Positions 22,901 to 36,112 of a DNA stretch of 64,000 nucleotides are shown piece by piece. The notes beneath the pieces are model-generated. The model was not told where the DNA came from. It did not search any database and saw nothing but the letters and a program-made list of their open reading frames with translations. A program made the translations under genes and the position numbers. Position 1 is the first letter of the stretch, and each line of letters begins with the position of its first letter. This DNA is from Eudorina sp. 2006-703-Eu-15 (taxonomy: Eukaryota > Chlorophyta > Chlorophyceae > Chlamydomonadales > Volvocaceae): the NCBI GenBank assembly GCA_003117195.1, contig BDSI01000015.1, positions 435,001 through 499,000 of the forward strand. Reading direction: 5' to 3'.

Positions 22901-25900
22901 TCTACCAGCAGGTTGGTTGCGCCCAAACAAAATAAATAATTATAATGCAGCTAGCTAGATAGGACTACACGCACGACCACACGACCCACGACCGCACAAC
23001 GCATGTATGTATGGCAGGAGGCCTTCTCACCGTGAGCTTGACGGTGGGCTCATCACCCCAGGGGTTGTTGATGAGAACGTTGGCGGGCTGCAAGGGGATT
23101 ATTGTTTGAGGGGCCATGCGCACATGTAATAATGGGGCCGCAGGTTGGGCAGGAGCAGGGGAAGGGAGCGGCCACGCACAAACCACGGCAGGTGCGTGCG
23201 TGCTAGCTAGCTACCAGCAGCTGCCACGATCGGTAGCCACCAGGCGCAGCTGCGATCACCCAGCAGCAGCCGGCAGCCCAGGGCTGAGCCAGCGGCGGGC
23301 AGGCAGGCGTGCGGCGGCGCGAGGAGCCAAGCAAGGGTGGCGCCCCACCCCACGCACATGCCCACGCAGCGCATCAGCCATAATACGTATCAGCACCCTT
23401 GCTTGGCAGAGGCTCCTTGCAGCTCCCAATTATAAATGGACGCCAGCAGCAGCCACCGGCGGCGCTTTGGAAATCCGCGGCCTTATTTATTTCATGTATC
23501 AATTGTGCGCATCATCAGCCCGTAACCACTGCAGCAGTAGTGGCACTGCTGGTTAGCATGGGACAGGCGGGCCTCACCCCACACACCCACGCACGCAACG
23601 TACACAACCCCGCGCCCGCGCATTAGGGTTATTACTACCTTGAGGTCCCGATGTACGATGGTGGGGTGAAGGTACGCCAGCGCAAGCGCGATGCGGATGC
23701 CGATGTACAGGACCTGCTGGCGCAAGCAACGGGTCGGGTCGTGGTCATCGACGGATTGACAAACATAGCATACAGCTAGCTAGCAGTGTTATGCGGATTG
23801 GTGCATATGGCTGGGGGCGCGGCGGGGTCGTCGTATCGCTCGCTCGCTCGGGACGACGCACGCAGTGGCTGCTGGGGGTCGTCGCCAGCAGAGAACGAAT
23901 ACACTCTCTGCCACATTGGGCGACGACGGTGCGTGTAAAGTAAGGCCATTTAGGTTTGTTTAGGACTGTCCGGTGTGCCCCGCATGCTGTACCTCTACAT
24001 ACCATACCTCCAACGAATCCCGTACAGCAGCGAGTCCAAGTAGTAGTGGCCGCGCAGCAAGTGTGTTACACCCGCATTCCGCTGGAACTGGACTACTGAC
24101 ATACTGTATTAGGTGAGAGCTGGCAAGCGAAGGCCTCTCGAGATGCTGGCGGGATGGGACAGTGCTGCGCTCTGTATTCCAGGTGTAGGGCCGACCATTT
24201 GTTGTTTACTGCTGCGTAATCTGACACGCACTATTTCTGTAATAATTTGATATCGTTCTACTACTAATCATAATTGGTCTGATAATAATTCTGGTAACAC
24301 GTCTGATACGTCCGAAACTACTAGCATTGAACGTAGGCCAACTGTATGATGAGCTGTTCGACTGCCGAGTAGCGCCTGAGCTACGTTCTGTCGGCCTCTG
24401 TTGGTGAAATGCCGCATCTGTCTCAGTGTTCGTATCTTCGTCGTCCGGATGAACCGGCGCCCAAAGGGCCGTTTTGGACGAACGGCCGAAGGCCCGTTCC
24501 GTCGTCCGGCCGGACGAACGAAACGCCGGCCGGCCGCCCGGCGCCGGGCGTTCGTCCACCAGCCAAACGAACGAAAGGGCCCGAAAACCAGCCCGTTCGT
24601 CCGCCAAAACGAGAAAACCCTTGATTTGAGCTACAGCTAATCAGAGTACGGTCCAGACGAGCCAAGAGGCTCATGGACCGCCGAACTGGAAACAAATACT
24701 TATAAAAAAGATTTAAATAAACTCCGTGGCGTGACATTGTGGTGTAACAAAACCCTAGCGTATGTTACCGTTGCAGTACGGTGGACTCGGCCAAGCTTTC
24801 TCGTCTACTGATTACCAAAGCCAATACTTACTTTATCTGATATTTTTATCACTACTATTGTTACATCATAGTAATTCTCTTAGCCATTACCACGGGTGCT
24901 GGAGCTGCGGCGTGCTCTGGTGGTGAGGCCGGCCCGGAAGCGGACAGCAGGAGACTGTGCTCGGGCCGACCCGTTCGTCGGGCCAGACAAACGGATGACG
25001 GCCCCGGAGGGGCCGTTCTTCCACTAGCCGACGAACGAAACGGGCGGAAGTTACCCCTTTTCGTCCATGGGGACGAAAGTCCCAAAATAAGATACGAACA
25101 CTGATCTGTCTGCAGAAGTCTATGCGCTGTGCATAGATAGGCGGGGGTCATAGCATCTGGCTATGGCTGGGACTGTTCCCTGGCGCTGACTGGCAACCCG
25201 CCGATTGGAGACTTCTTCGGATCTTCTGGAACTTCGTCTGGACGGTCGCGAACCTGTCGCCCGAGAGTATTCGGGGTGAGTTCACGTACGTCATCTGTGA
25301 CGTGCAGGCCTGTACATAAACATACGGCAGGTCTCCAAATCGGTGTCTTTTGACGCCACCAAATCGGTGGACTAGCTATACACAACACCCTTGTACGAAC
25401 CCTACTTCACATACAGCGAAGTCACTAGCGGCTGCGATTCGGCACACCCATCAACCCGCATCGTGCGCGCTAGCTAGACAGAGACCAAGTAAGGCCGAGG
25501 TTGGTTGATGATGACCAGTGCCTGATGTTTCCATAGACGCGTTACTTGCCGCTCCGCGCGTCGTTGCCGCTGCTGCCCCTGCTAGCAGATCGGTCGTGGA
25601 TCGGTCTGCGCTGCAGGTTCAGGTATGTGATCACATGCATCATCATCGTGACCAGCCAGCCAGCCAATCAACCCGCAGGGTGGGAACCATACATATACAC
25701 GCACGCCACATCCGCGCACGCGTATATATACGCCTGCACGCACGCACCTTCGTCAGCGGCAAAAGTAGTGGTGCGGCCGTCTCCTTGGGGTTGGTGTGGC
25801 GGTGTATGAGTTTGTCCAGGGAGGTCTCCATGAGCTCCATCACCAGGCACAGCCGTGGGGGCGTCACGCACGCCGCAAGCAGCCGCACGATGTTGGGGTG

Positions 25901-27045
25901 GGCGCAACGGCTGAGGACCTGCATGCGGCGGCGGCGTCGGATCGAGTATGTAGGGTCACGCACGTCAGGTCCGGTCCGGTCGGGTCGACAAGGAGCGAGC
26001 GAGCGGCCATCCACGCAGCAAGGCCGGCAAGGTGGTCCACACAGACCGAAGCGGCCAACAGGCTGGGGGCCCACGCAGGTGGCGGAGGTCGCGCGTGCGC
26101 TAACAGCGGCGCCAACCATACATCTCAAAATGGGCTTACGTATTAAGAATGAACACATCCGGATTGTCAAGCAATCGCATAGGTTTCCGAGCCTATTTGT
26201 AAGAAAACCAACAGGTTATTTTTTGCAATATACGACAGATAGATTTGTTTATGATTTCTGGAGATAGATCGTGCTGGTGTTTGATTATTACAGCGGCGGC
26301 GGGATGTATGCCGTTCGTTGCTGCCCATCTTCGGTGCGCCCTCGCCGCCCTTTTCCGGACCTGCTGCGTCAATTGTTTGTTATTATCGTCCCGCGAGGTG
26401 GGGATCCAGTGCGTGGTGTCTTTGCAAATAAAGGTGTGCAGAAATCTCGTTAGTGCATCGATTATATATTACGCCAGACGAATCTGAAGTGGACTGCCAT
26501 TCTTGCGTGCGTGGGGTTGCTTGGGAGTCGACACCGGCCACCGGTGTGCTCCTTTATTTCACTGTCACCCGCCGGTGGCGTGCGAAACCTATCCATATGG
26601 ACACGCACCTCGACCTCCTGTGCAAACGTCTTGGCAAAGATCTCTCGGGTCGTTGTCGAGTTGGCGCCGTGGCTCCAGGGTTCGCCTGTGACCATGACCT
26701 TGACCGCCACCCGCTGGCCGCCGTACACGCCCTCCACCACGCGACCGAAGGCGCCCTTGCCGCGGACCACATGCGACAGCTCCACCACATGACCGTCCCC
26801 CCGGCCGCCGCCGCCGCCGCCGTCGTCGATGCCTGACTGCAAGTCGCTGCTGCCCCGATCGCGCGCCTGCTGCCAATGTACGGCAGCGTTTTCGCGGTTG
26901 CCCGACATGACCTTTGGTTGCCCGCCGAGGCGTTGGTTTCCACTCGCGATCGCTTCGCCGTCATCTGCACGCAGACTCGCAAAGTCGTCGTCACCGCCGC
27001 CAGCAGCGGCGCGTCGCTCGTGCTCAGCAGAATCAAAGCACTGAC
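19933..27045 (-). other. Protein kinase domain of the receptor kinase (nine exons)
   Basis: In order: P-loop GKGAFGRVVEGVYGG and VAVKV (26609-27045); alpha-C and hinge region CAHPNIVRLLAACV, CLVMELM (25748-25918); catalytic loop AYLHPTIVHRDLK (23639-23713); PANVLINNPWGDEPTVKLT (23031-23087); DFGLSRLRMTVAY (22662-22724); an 18-nt exon coding PPYMAP (22021-22038); ECFEINTNGICHKS (21406-21447), which completes APE; DIYSLGVLLWEMLTG (20830-20919); and LLQACWDAEPERRP (19933-20169). The HRDLKPAN loop together with CW...ERRP fits tyrosine-kinase-like serine/threonine kinases. Confidence 0.93.
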
Positions 27046-30000
27046 CTATTAGTACGGAGACAGCAGGACAGGTGGAGGGCTATATATACATAAGTTCGGG
27101 CAGACTGTGGACCGTGCGTGGTTGCAAGCAATGTGGGACTGTCCCAGCACCATCGATGCATGCAAGGCCCGCCGCCGTGCGTATTTGTGGTGCGTCCTCA
27201 CCTGCCGCCGTGGCATCCTGCTTTGTTGTAGCTGCTGCTGCTGCCGCTCTACCACGCCCCCCTGCGTCGTCGTCGTCTGCGCCTGCATCGTTCGGCGATG
27301 GTCGCCACTCTTCCTTCCGCCGCCGCTCCTGCTGTCCATTTTGCTGTCCTCCTCCTCCTCCTCCGTCTTGTTGCGCCTCCTCCTCCTTGCTGCCACCCAT
27401 CAACACCTTGGGCGGTGCCAGCAGCCGCACGTGGAGCTGGATGCTGGGCCGCTGCGGCGTCAATGGCGTCACGGGGGGCAGTATTACCAGGTCATAATCA
27501 GGCGGCGCCAGCGCCGCCGACCGCACTACCTTCGACGCCTCTGCGTGCACAGCAACAGAAGATGGAGGACGGAGCAGCCGTGAAATGTATGGGGGCAATA
27601 GTAAGCAGACATGCGTACACGCCACAGGGTTATAATAGTTACAAAACCGTTAAGAGATGGTTGATGCACATTGTTGTGCATTAAGGAGGAAAATAATAAT
27701 CACAAAATATTATTCCGCATTAACTAGGCGCCCTGCACGCGGCGGCTTCTGTGACGAGGCACGCACGTGCGTAGGGTTGGTGACACACGTTACCGCAAGC
27801 CAAGAAACATAAACCGAAGAATACACACCGGGGGCCCGCACTCTGTGCTGTTTGGCCTGTCAACCTTGTCAACCCTAGTTGTAACACGGCGCGGGGACTT
27901 ATACTGTAACCCAGCGTTACATTAGTCCACTTTCTAACCCGCACATGCAGATATTTGCCGAACGACTAATGCACATGCCTAATCTAGCGTCATGTCATCT
28001 ATCTCCACGTACGTCATTATTATGACGGTGTGGGCCACACATTCAGTGCCATCGCTCGGTTGCTTTTCGGGTCTTACTACATACCTTTGCCAGTGGGTAC
28101 CCTTGTGACCGTCTCATTTCTTGAGGTCCCGATATCCGTCTCCGCCGAGTGCGGTTCGGCTGCTGTAGCTGCTGAGGATGAATCTCGGAACAAGGCCGAT
28201 ATGGCCGCCTCGTCGGTACTACTGCTGGGGGCACGCGTGCCGGCAACCAGGCAGGCCAACAGGAAATAGGTCACCGCGAGCCAGCAGCAGCCAGGTCAAG
28301 AGGAATCACGTAAATAAATCAGGTTTATCAGTGACCTCCAATCAAGTACCATCTTGCAAATATAACACCAGGCCAGCAACTCACATCTCCTGGCATGGCG
28401 CACCCTTGCCGCCTTTGCTGATGTCCAAGGGAGCCCTCTCCACCGATTGGCCGGCGGCCTGACGGCAAGTGTTCCCGCCGCTGCGGCGGTGGACGACTGC
28501 CATCGTGGCTGCGCAGGCCCTCAGCGCTTCACCACCTCCAACGCCTCTGCCGCCAAAGTCCATCGTCCGATACCGGTGGCGGCGGCGCATGACCAACACG
28601 ACCGCAAGCGTCAGCATTAACAACACGGCGACTCCTGTCGGGCCCACCGAACACACATACATGATGTGAGTGAGGCGGATTGATGCCAGCACCTTTACCT
28701 ACCATACTTGACCAGCCAGGCTTCAGCTGCTGCCAGTAGGGGGATGTGATCTATCTTCGGTTGGAATAATCAATGCATGGCGATACATCTGCCTCTCATC
28801 GATCACGCTTTGATGAGCTGCGCACCGCGCCGTGTCTAGCTAAGCGAGCCTGGAACGTCTATTTCTGGTTGGAGGCAGGAGTCGTCCTCAATAGTAGTCC
28901 CAGCCTACCCAGACGATCGTTTGTCTGCCTGCAGGCCGAGATCGATCGGCACCATCCAAGCCACGGCGCGGCTGCATGCGTGCCCCACACTTGCAAGCAG
29001 CTACGGTACAGAAGGTACACACACGCACGCACGCGCGCCTGAACGATACTTTGCTTGCTTGCTTGCCTGCCACCGTTACCGCGACCGCAATAATCACAGC
29101 ACTCCTTGAAGCGGCTGTTCTTCCCACAGGCACCGCATCCAAGTGGCTGCCGTTGCTGCCGTTATTGTTGGCGCCTGCAGGCGGCGCCGCCGAGCCGCGC
29201 GTGCTGCTGGGCCCTGCATCGCCAGCTGGCGCGGGGCTGTACTCCCCCGAAGTACCCGAAGCGGCCCCAACGCGGGACAGCTTGACGGTGTCCTCGAAGC
29301 ACACCAGCGGTTCCGCCCTCGCGAGGCAGCTCATGTCCACGTGTAAGGCACACAAACCTGTAAGGTTCCTCAGCACGTACAGGGTGTTTGTGGGCAGAAA
29401 GACCCCTGTCCGTTGGTCCGCGTCCATGCCCTCCACCACCATATCCACGATGATGGCCTTATCCGCCCAGCACCGCAGCATCGCCGGGGCGCTGCGGTCC
29501 GCCAAGCAGCCGACCTACGGACGGACGGACGGACGGACGGACGGACGGAGCAGGAATAATAAAGCAACCACACAGACGCGCAAGCATTCAGTTCGCACTG
29601 AGCAGGCCGGCGGGCGCTCATGAAGCCAAACCAACTAGCTGAACTACTAGCTCTTTTTACATGCATATCTGGGACGGATGGAGCGGGAAGGGCAGGCAAG
29701 CTAAGGCAGCAGGGTTCAATATGGCAAATTCGTTGATAGCGCGGGCAGCAGCCAGCAGCAGGTTGGTACGTAGTAAGAGCAGCGATAAATAAAGTGAATT
29801 TCTCTGGTCACGCACGACCAATCCAGCAGACCTCGCTCCTATCCAGTACACGCACGGCGGCGTCATCATTTTCATGACTCGCTCGATCGTATCTTAAAGC
29901 AGCGCCTCCAGCCTATCTACCTGCAGCAAGCGATAGACCCCTTCTCTTCGGGCGCAGCCACCACAGCAAGCTGATGGCGTACGTCCCGCCGCTCAGCGCG

Positions 30001-32849
30001 CGCGGTGCACCAAGCAAGCAAGGCAGGCTTACGTGACATATACATCGATCGATCTGCCCAACCTGCTTGGTTGGAAGCGCACACTTCCACGTACGGCCTT
30101 GCAGCTAGCTAGGCAACGGCGGCGCCTTGTCAAGCCCGGCCACGCAGCAACAAATAAATAAACGCACATGCACCAACCTGCGATACGTTCCACTTGATAT
30201 CTTGTGTACCAGGGTACTGGTTGGGTCGGCTGACTAAGTTCATATCCACCGCCTGAAACGAGGACGGGAAGCAGGCCGCTGCGAGGTGGCAACCGGATGG
30301 ATGGAGGGATGCATGGCGAACACGGAGGGCAGGAAGCGACGGTCGGCACATCATATTCGTTTATTTCCACGTACGCAACCCGGGCCCAGCCAGGACAATC
30401 AACTCAGCCGGGACATAAACATACAGGCAGGCATCGCAAGAGGTATGGGTGAGTGTTTGTCATCAGACTGCGTGTATGGTTCCATGCACAGCGCACGCCG
30501 CGACGATCCGTCCTCCCCACGCATGCGTGCATGCATGCTGTGCGGCTGCAGACGACGTCCGTCGGCCCTCATCAGCTGAATGTCGGCGGGGATCGGCAGC
30601 CAGGTTCCTACATTAAGTTCACGGCCTTCGTACGGCCACACATACACGTCCTTCATTCATCAATGTCGCAGCGTTTGGCTACACACGTGGTACGACGTGC
30701 GTCGTCAAGATCTGGAAACCGCCAGCCACTGCATAATGATGATGTACGCACGCACTGTGTATGTTCCGTACGCACGTGCAACCAATCAACGCGCCGATCC
30801 ATACGCACGTGTGGTCACGGCGCACGCCTCAATGAGCACCTCAGAGGGCGGTCCGGGCGATGTGGGGGCCAAGATGTCCAGCCCTGCGAGCGACGGACCA
30901 GGCAGGAACGGGGTGCAAGTTGAATGCTAGCTAGCTGGATGTGTGTCGCAACTCCAAAGAAGCAGCTCCAGGTAGGCAGGGACGGGGCGTGCGTAGGCGT
31001 GTAACAAGCTCTTCATCATTATTACTCGCCAGCAGGCACGCCGGGCTGGTGATGCGTAGTACCTAAGTAAACACCTGCTGCTCGGTGTTTACTTCTCAAC
31101 GGTGTACGTACAAGAGGACCAAACAGCCGGTCGGTCACCGTTTGCGTTAGTTGCTCAAAATCCGCGTAAGGGCTGGACATGCATGCATGTATATATGTGT
31201 CTAAACGAACCTAGTAGATACGTACATACAACACGCATTCATTCATCCTGCGGCTGCGTGCTAATAAATATGCATACATGCCCACGCACGTAGCCCGCGT
31301 AATAACACCGTGTAAATGTAAATGAAGCTGGGCCCCCGCCCGCCGTACGTCATCTATCCCTGACAGAGGTACAACACGCGTGTGTACGTACATGCGAAAC
31401 CCATCCCTGCCTTCACATACACCTACATACCCGGCAGCCTGGTGGGGTTCTCCCTCGCCCCGTTTAGCACGACGTAGCGCATGGTGACCCGGGCGTACGC
31501 CGACAAACGCACCTGACGCTCATCATCATACAATCACGGGAGGGAGGGAGGGAGCAACAATTCTCTCGGCGGCGGTGTGCATGCAAAAATGGATGTTTAG
31601 GGTATGTGCTGGCATTGCAAAATGAACGAAGCGGGTACGTAATCAGGTACGCACCGACTACGTACGTAAGCGGGACCTACATACCGGCCACTAAAAGCGT
31701 TAATAAGAAAGGGCACTGAATTATGCACGCCAAGCAATGCATGCGCTATCGAACTATCCCACGCACGTTTAGAGCGAGGAGCCTTTCGTTATTCTGTAGA
31801 TGCATTCATATGCGTGCGTGCTTCCTCCGTCCCCTCTAGCTCTAGCGATCGACACTCGCTCACGCAACCGACAGTAGCGATCATGCATGCAAGCATGCAT
31901 GCGCATGCGCGCGTGTTCCGACTTGTTTGCTAGCAGGACGTATGCATGCATGCATACCTCTATGTATTACGACGGAGGGGACATGCACGCACAACTTTGG
32001 CCAGGTCGCCAGTACCTTTGTGCGGCGGCCCCACGGCATCCTGCACATCTGCACGCAGCTGTTGCCCCGTTCATCATGCGTCCATCATTCAGGCCCCCCT
32101 ATCCGTCCTCCCAGCAGATGCGCACCACTTAACATCCCCCACGCATGCATCCTAAACCTGCCGTGTTGGGACTCGCTAGCTGAATGTCCATCTAGTTGAG
32201 CAGACGACCTTCGAAGGCAAAATAAATCCATATATATTATACTTTCGCCGTTGATTGATCGTCACTGCTTAACTCGTTCGTGCCTGGTGTGCGAGGCCGT
32301 CATACACGCACGCGCACGCACTACACGCACTGACTACGTGCAGATGCTATCTAACGACCGACAGACCGACGTACATACACGTCGTGCTTGGTCTCGCACG
32401 TATCATGTACCCATCGATCGATCGATCCATCCACGCACCACGGCCCGGACGTTGTTCATGTTTAGCTGCGGCCAGTTCCCGGGGTCACCCTCGATAGACA
32501 TGTTCCGGGTCACCAACATGGGCAGCTCCCCGCCCGGGGCGGCTGCCGCCCAGTCCTCGGCCGAAACATTGACCAGCGGTGCCGTGAGCATCACCACGCT
32601 GACGGTCGGATCTGCCAAAGCGGTCGCGAACTGCAAGCCGTTTTCCACGTACGCTGTCTGCTGATGACCCAAAGCCTGCTGAGCAAGGCGACCGTGCGGC
32701 CGCGTCGATTCACTGCGGTCCGTCGGCTGGGTGTCCTGAAATCGCCCATGACAGCCTGATGGCTGCCTGAAAACATACTGGCAATGGCTATGACATGAAA
32801 AGAAGCGGTTTATGAGCAGGAGGGCAAAAAGAACCGTTGCAGGTTGCAT
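19933..32849 (-). CDS. Receptor-like protein kinase (TKL type), single-pass membrane protein
   Basis: Supported exons: 32439-32849 (ATG at 32849, signal peptide MQPATVLFALLLI), 31431-31512, 30840-30883, 30178-30252, 29067-29514, 28385-28634, 28085-28221, 27202-27540, 26609-27045, 25748-25918, 23639-23713, 23031-23087, 22662-22724, 22021-22038, 21406-21447, 20830-20919 and 19933-20169. Phases agree at every junction from 30252 onward. One ectodomain exon between 31513 and 32438, and probably one between 30253 and 30839, were not resolved. Layout: ectodomain, one membrane helix, a long Gly/Gln/Asp-rich linker, kinase domain, short tail. All catalytic motifs are intact, so an active kinase is expected. 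Likely role is perception of an outside signal at the plasma membrane; the ligand is unknown. The gene is paralogous to 5996-8883. Confidence 0.88.
24424..25103. mobile_element. Non-autonomous hAT-type element (MITE), 680 bp
   Basis: Perfect 15-bp terminal inverted repeats cagtgttcgtatctt and aagatacgaacactg, bordered by the identical 8-bp direct repeats atctgtct at 24416-24423 and 25104-25111. An 8-bp target duplication and a CAGTG terminus are hallmarks of the hAT superfamily. The interior is GC-rich with many gacgaacg/cgttcgtc inversions and no transposase. It lies within the intron 23717-25747 of the kinase gene. Confidence 0.93.
28385..32849 (-). other. Ectodomain, membrane helix and juxtamembrane part of the receptor kinase
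   Basis: Exon 1 includes ATALADPTVSVVMLTAPLVN and NMSIEGDPGNWPQL, aligned with the kinase-less paralogue. Later pieces: VRLSAYARVTMRYVVLNGAR (31431-31512), LDILAPTSPGPPSE (30840-30883), SRPNQYPGTQDIKWNVS (30178-30252), then a 149-codon exon (29067-29514) with NLTG, NNNGSNGS and several Cys. The membrane helix is split by an intron: SAVIIAVAVTVAG on 29067-29514 joins VAVLLMLTLAVVLVM on 28385-28634, followed by the basic stop RRRHRYR. That intron begins GC, not GT. The fold is unknown; repeated short exons of Val/Leu-rich strands suggest a beta-helix (inference). Confidence 0.75.
29517..29549. repeat. (GGAC)n microsatellite
   Basis: About eight tandem ggac units abutting the acceptor of kinase-gene exon 29067-29514. 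Confidence 0.95.
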
Positions 32850-33245
32850 GCTGTCGGAAAGAATGGCTGCAAACGCTGTAAAGTTTGTCAAAGAATGATC
32901 GGGTTTGCAATTGCCCAGGTACATAATGAAGTAGATCTCGTAGGTTTCAGTTCTTTAAACTACGCTCCGCCGCCGTAGCTCGTAAACCACCCGCCGGGAA
33001 GCTATTATATAATTTCTAGCATGATTAACATTTTCCCGACTTTGTACTAACAACCTTTTCATATGCGATGAACACAAAGTTCACGCATACGAACATGTAG
33101 TTACATTTTTACAAGGCGGCAGCGTTATGATTGAAGTGCGTACATGCGGATAATACCTGAAAGTACCTTTGATAAAAACAAAGGTGGGTTTTGAGTTTTG
33201 CTACGACAGCAGTGCAAAATGCGACAGGTAAATTACATAATTTCT

Positions 33246-33333
33246 TTATTCCTCCCGTATTTGTAACTGTTCATAGCTTGTCCACCACCTTTGGGTGGGC
33301 AATCCAACGTGGGGTTACAATTGCCTTAAATGA
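33246..33333. repeat. Dispersed repeat shared with 41021-41109
   Basis: Nearly identical 85-90 bp, with blocks such as tgttcatagcttgtccacca and ggttacaattgccttaaatga. Here it is solitary, whereas the other copy is part of a foldback element. Confidence 0.9.
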
Positions 33334-34682
33334 AATCGTAAGATGTATGGGGCGTGCGTTTTACGGATGGAGACGACCTTGCGTAAATGCCGTAAATTGC
33401 GACAGTTTACGGAGGGACATCAGGTACGGCGATTCCCACCGCATATTCAGGTCAATCAGCTCAAACTGTGGTTACAATTTTCTGACAACAATTCATTCAT
33501 TACAAGAAGGGCCTGCGGCAATCCCGGAATTTGTGGTATCTTATTACTGTGTGTATGTGGTGTTACGTGGGAACGGCATGAACGAAGCACAGGCTAGCAG
33601 ATCCCGCCAGGTTACAGTTGGGGCGTCATTACCCTGTCGCCGACGAAGCGATGAGGATGGTCCCCCCCCCTTCCTGCAATGGGACCTTTTAGCTCACGAC
33701 ATCGGAAGCGCAGGGGTGGCGCCCGCCCCCTGCCATCACAGGTCCTGACGCCAATGCCCGTCACTGAAGTTGCCGTAGCCATGACCGCCAGTAATGCACG
33801 CGCAACAGGCTTGCCTTGGCAGCGTGTTAAGACTGTACTGGTAGCATTCGCCCCCGACATCGCAGGCATTTTGCATGTGCGGTTGTATGTAATGTAACCG
33901 TTGCAAGGTGGACCCGTATCCCGACCGGGTGTTCCAACGGGCCCAGATAGCTCGTAGGTGCCTCGTCTCATCAACCCCTACCAAGGACTGCGCACCCATC
34001 CTCCATCACCCGCGGGGGGGTCTCGCAGCCATACCGGCCACTACACCAGGTTACCAGCGCGCCAGGATTGCCTCTCCTGAAAACCGCGCCAGACCCGCCG
34101 AATCACACGGCGGTTGTGGGTGTCTCCGCAGGCTGGTAAGCAGCAGCAGCAGCAGCGCCCTCATAGTGAAGTAGCAGACGGCAGATTTGCCCTTCACCTA
34201 GCGTCCAGACAGTAGCCCCCGACTGAACCTGCCGTACACATGGCAGTGACTCAGTTCCCGCCCCCGCCATCACAGGTCCCGACAGATCTGCCACTGGTAG
34301 CCTATTTCTCGACCATGGGAAACACTATCGACCTCTGACGCATTTGATCGTCACCGAGCCTGCCCTACATATGGCAGTAAATTCGCCTGCGTCAGCTGCA
34401 TGCTTAATTAGTGACGGAATCTGAAGTGGCAGCCTTTCCCCTCCCCGACCACGTGGTACCAATGCGATTGCACACGTCAGCTCAAATGCCGATGTGACTG
34501 GCCCCGCCCCGTCCCGCGCCATGCCGATCATCGTTCTCGGTTCGGCAACTGCTTCTCTTTCTCTCCAAGTCCTGATACCGCCCGAACAGTGGGCATATGC
34601 ATCATTGACACACACATGTGTACTGTTCACCACAAAATGACATCACAATTCCTCTGGTGCTTAACCCTCCATTCGTACTTCA

Positions 34683-34786
34683 TAAGAATTCCGGGTATCT
34701 AATTTTCCCAGTACTGCAGGTGTAAAACGTCGTCATGTCGTAAGAATTCCGGGTATCTAATTTTCCCAGTACTGCAGGTGTAAAAC
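34683..34786. repeat. 58-bp-period tandem duplication
   Basis: A 46-nt block starting taagaattccgggtatct and ending gtgtaaaac occurs at 34683-34728 and again, identical, at 34741-34786. Confidence 0.97.
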
Positions 34787-35689
34787 CTCACGCTACGCGC
34801 AAGTTGGCTTGCCCACCAAAATGTATCGTTATGATGCAGTGAAGAAGCGGTGCAGAAGAAGAGAGTTAGAAGCAGGACGCGTAGCGGCCCGCAAGCATAG
34901 CGGCCCGCAAATTGCAGAATGTATCCTCTGTACTGTTTCACATACGTATGAATTGGACGAAACCGTGACGATGGGATGAATGGATGTTTCAAGCTTCAAC
35001 AAGCTTGTACGGTCCAGACGAATCCGAAAGCTCATGCATGAACCGCTGAAGTCAGAGACTTAGCTAGTAAGGTAAGACAAACACATCACATGAAAAACTA
35101 TCCGCAACAAGACTAACTACAAGTGAAGGGTAGGGTTATATTGGAAATGTAGTTTGGAAACAGGCCGCAAAAGAAATGCTTATCCGCTACAAGTTGAGCA
35201 CGTGTACGGTATGTACAGCTCAAAAACAACTTCAGCGAAATCATTTCATCACATCACAGACTCCAGCAGTACTAGACACGCAAAGGCCCCAGAGCTGCTA
35301 CCAAACAGCCGCAAGCGCCGAGCACTCAAAGTGCATCTAATCTTCAACAGCATCATTTGTACCGCAAAGTACACAAACTCGTTGCTCCGTTGGCGATGCT
35401 ATGTGCATCCTGTCCCGCTATCGTACATGCAAACCGTACCGCTAAGTAGTTGTTCTGGGACTGCTTTGTTGCGCGGTCGTTGCGTGAAGAAATGGGGGCT
35501 GCGATGGGGGCTGCGGTGGGCGGCCTGGATGCTGTCTTCGCCCGCCACCACCTGTGGCTCGTGATCACCCCGCCGGGTATCCGGCAGGTCGTCTGGGATG
35601 TTGTGGCGCTGGCGGCCCTGGCGGCCATTGAGCGCGGCCGTCAACGCATGTAACATGTGTGGGACACCTTCACGGTTATTGCCCGTGCA

Positions 35690-36112
35690 CGCCTGGTTTC
35701 GATATCTGTGGTGGTCGCTCGGGACTTTTGGGCCCGTCCCGCGTCCTTTGTGGCGCTCGGTCTGCCCCCCCGGAACTGGAATTCCGTGCCGTCTGATCAC
35801 CCCTTTCCGTGTGGGGAGTCGGGGCGTGTCGTTCTTTCGCGGCCTCCAGGTGTTGGCTCGCCAGCCGGGTCCCCTGGCCCGTGAGCTGTTGTGGTTGTCT
35901 GCGGGTGGGCTCCCCGCCTACTCGACACGCCTTGTGTTCATTGGTTCGCTGCAATCGCGTGGCTTATCTGCCTGAACGTTGCGCAGGCTGGGAGCTGGTA
36001 CTCCTTGGCTTCTTTCCTTTACATCTCTTGTCTGCTGTGAAGGCTGGGCATCGGTGGTTCTTGGCTGTTTTTTCATTGGCATGGCTCCCTGCTTAGTGCA
36101 CGACATGCCCCT
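35690..36112 (+). mobile_element. LTR-like segment, copy 1
   Basis: Shares interrupted similarity with 41565-41945 in the same order: cttttgggcccgtc(c/t)cgcgt, gggagctggta, ttcttggctg(t/c)ttttt and catggctccctgctta. It lies 5' of the gypsy-like pol remnant in the same orientation, so a degenerate 5' LTR is plausible but unproven. Confidence 0.45.

Larger units (their letters stand above)
32850..35440. other. Intergenic region upstream of the receptor kinase
   Basis: Should contain the kinase promoter just right of 32850. No gene recognised. Positions 33246-33333 repeat the sequence of 41021-41109, and 34683-34786 is a tandem repeat. Confidence 0.5.
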
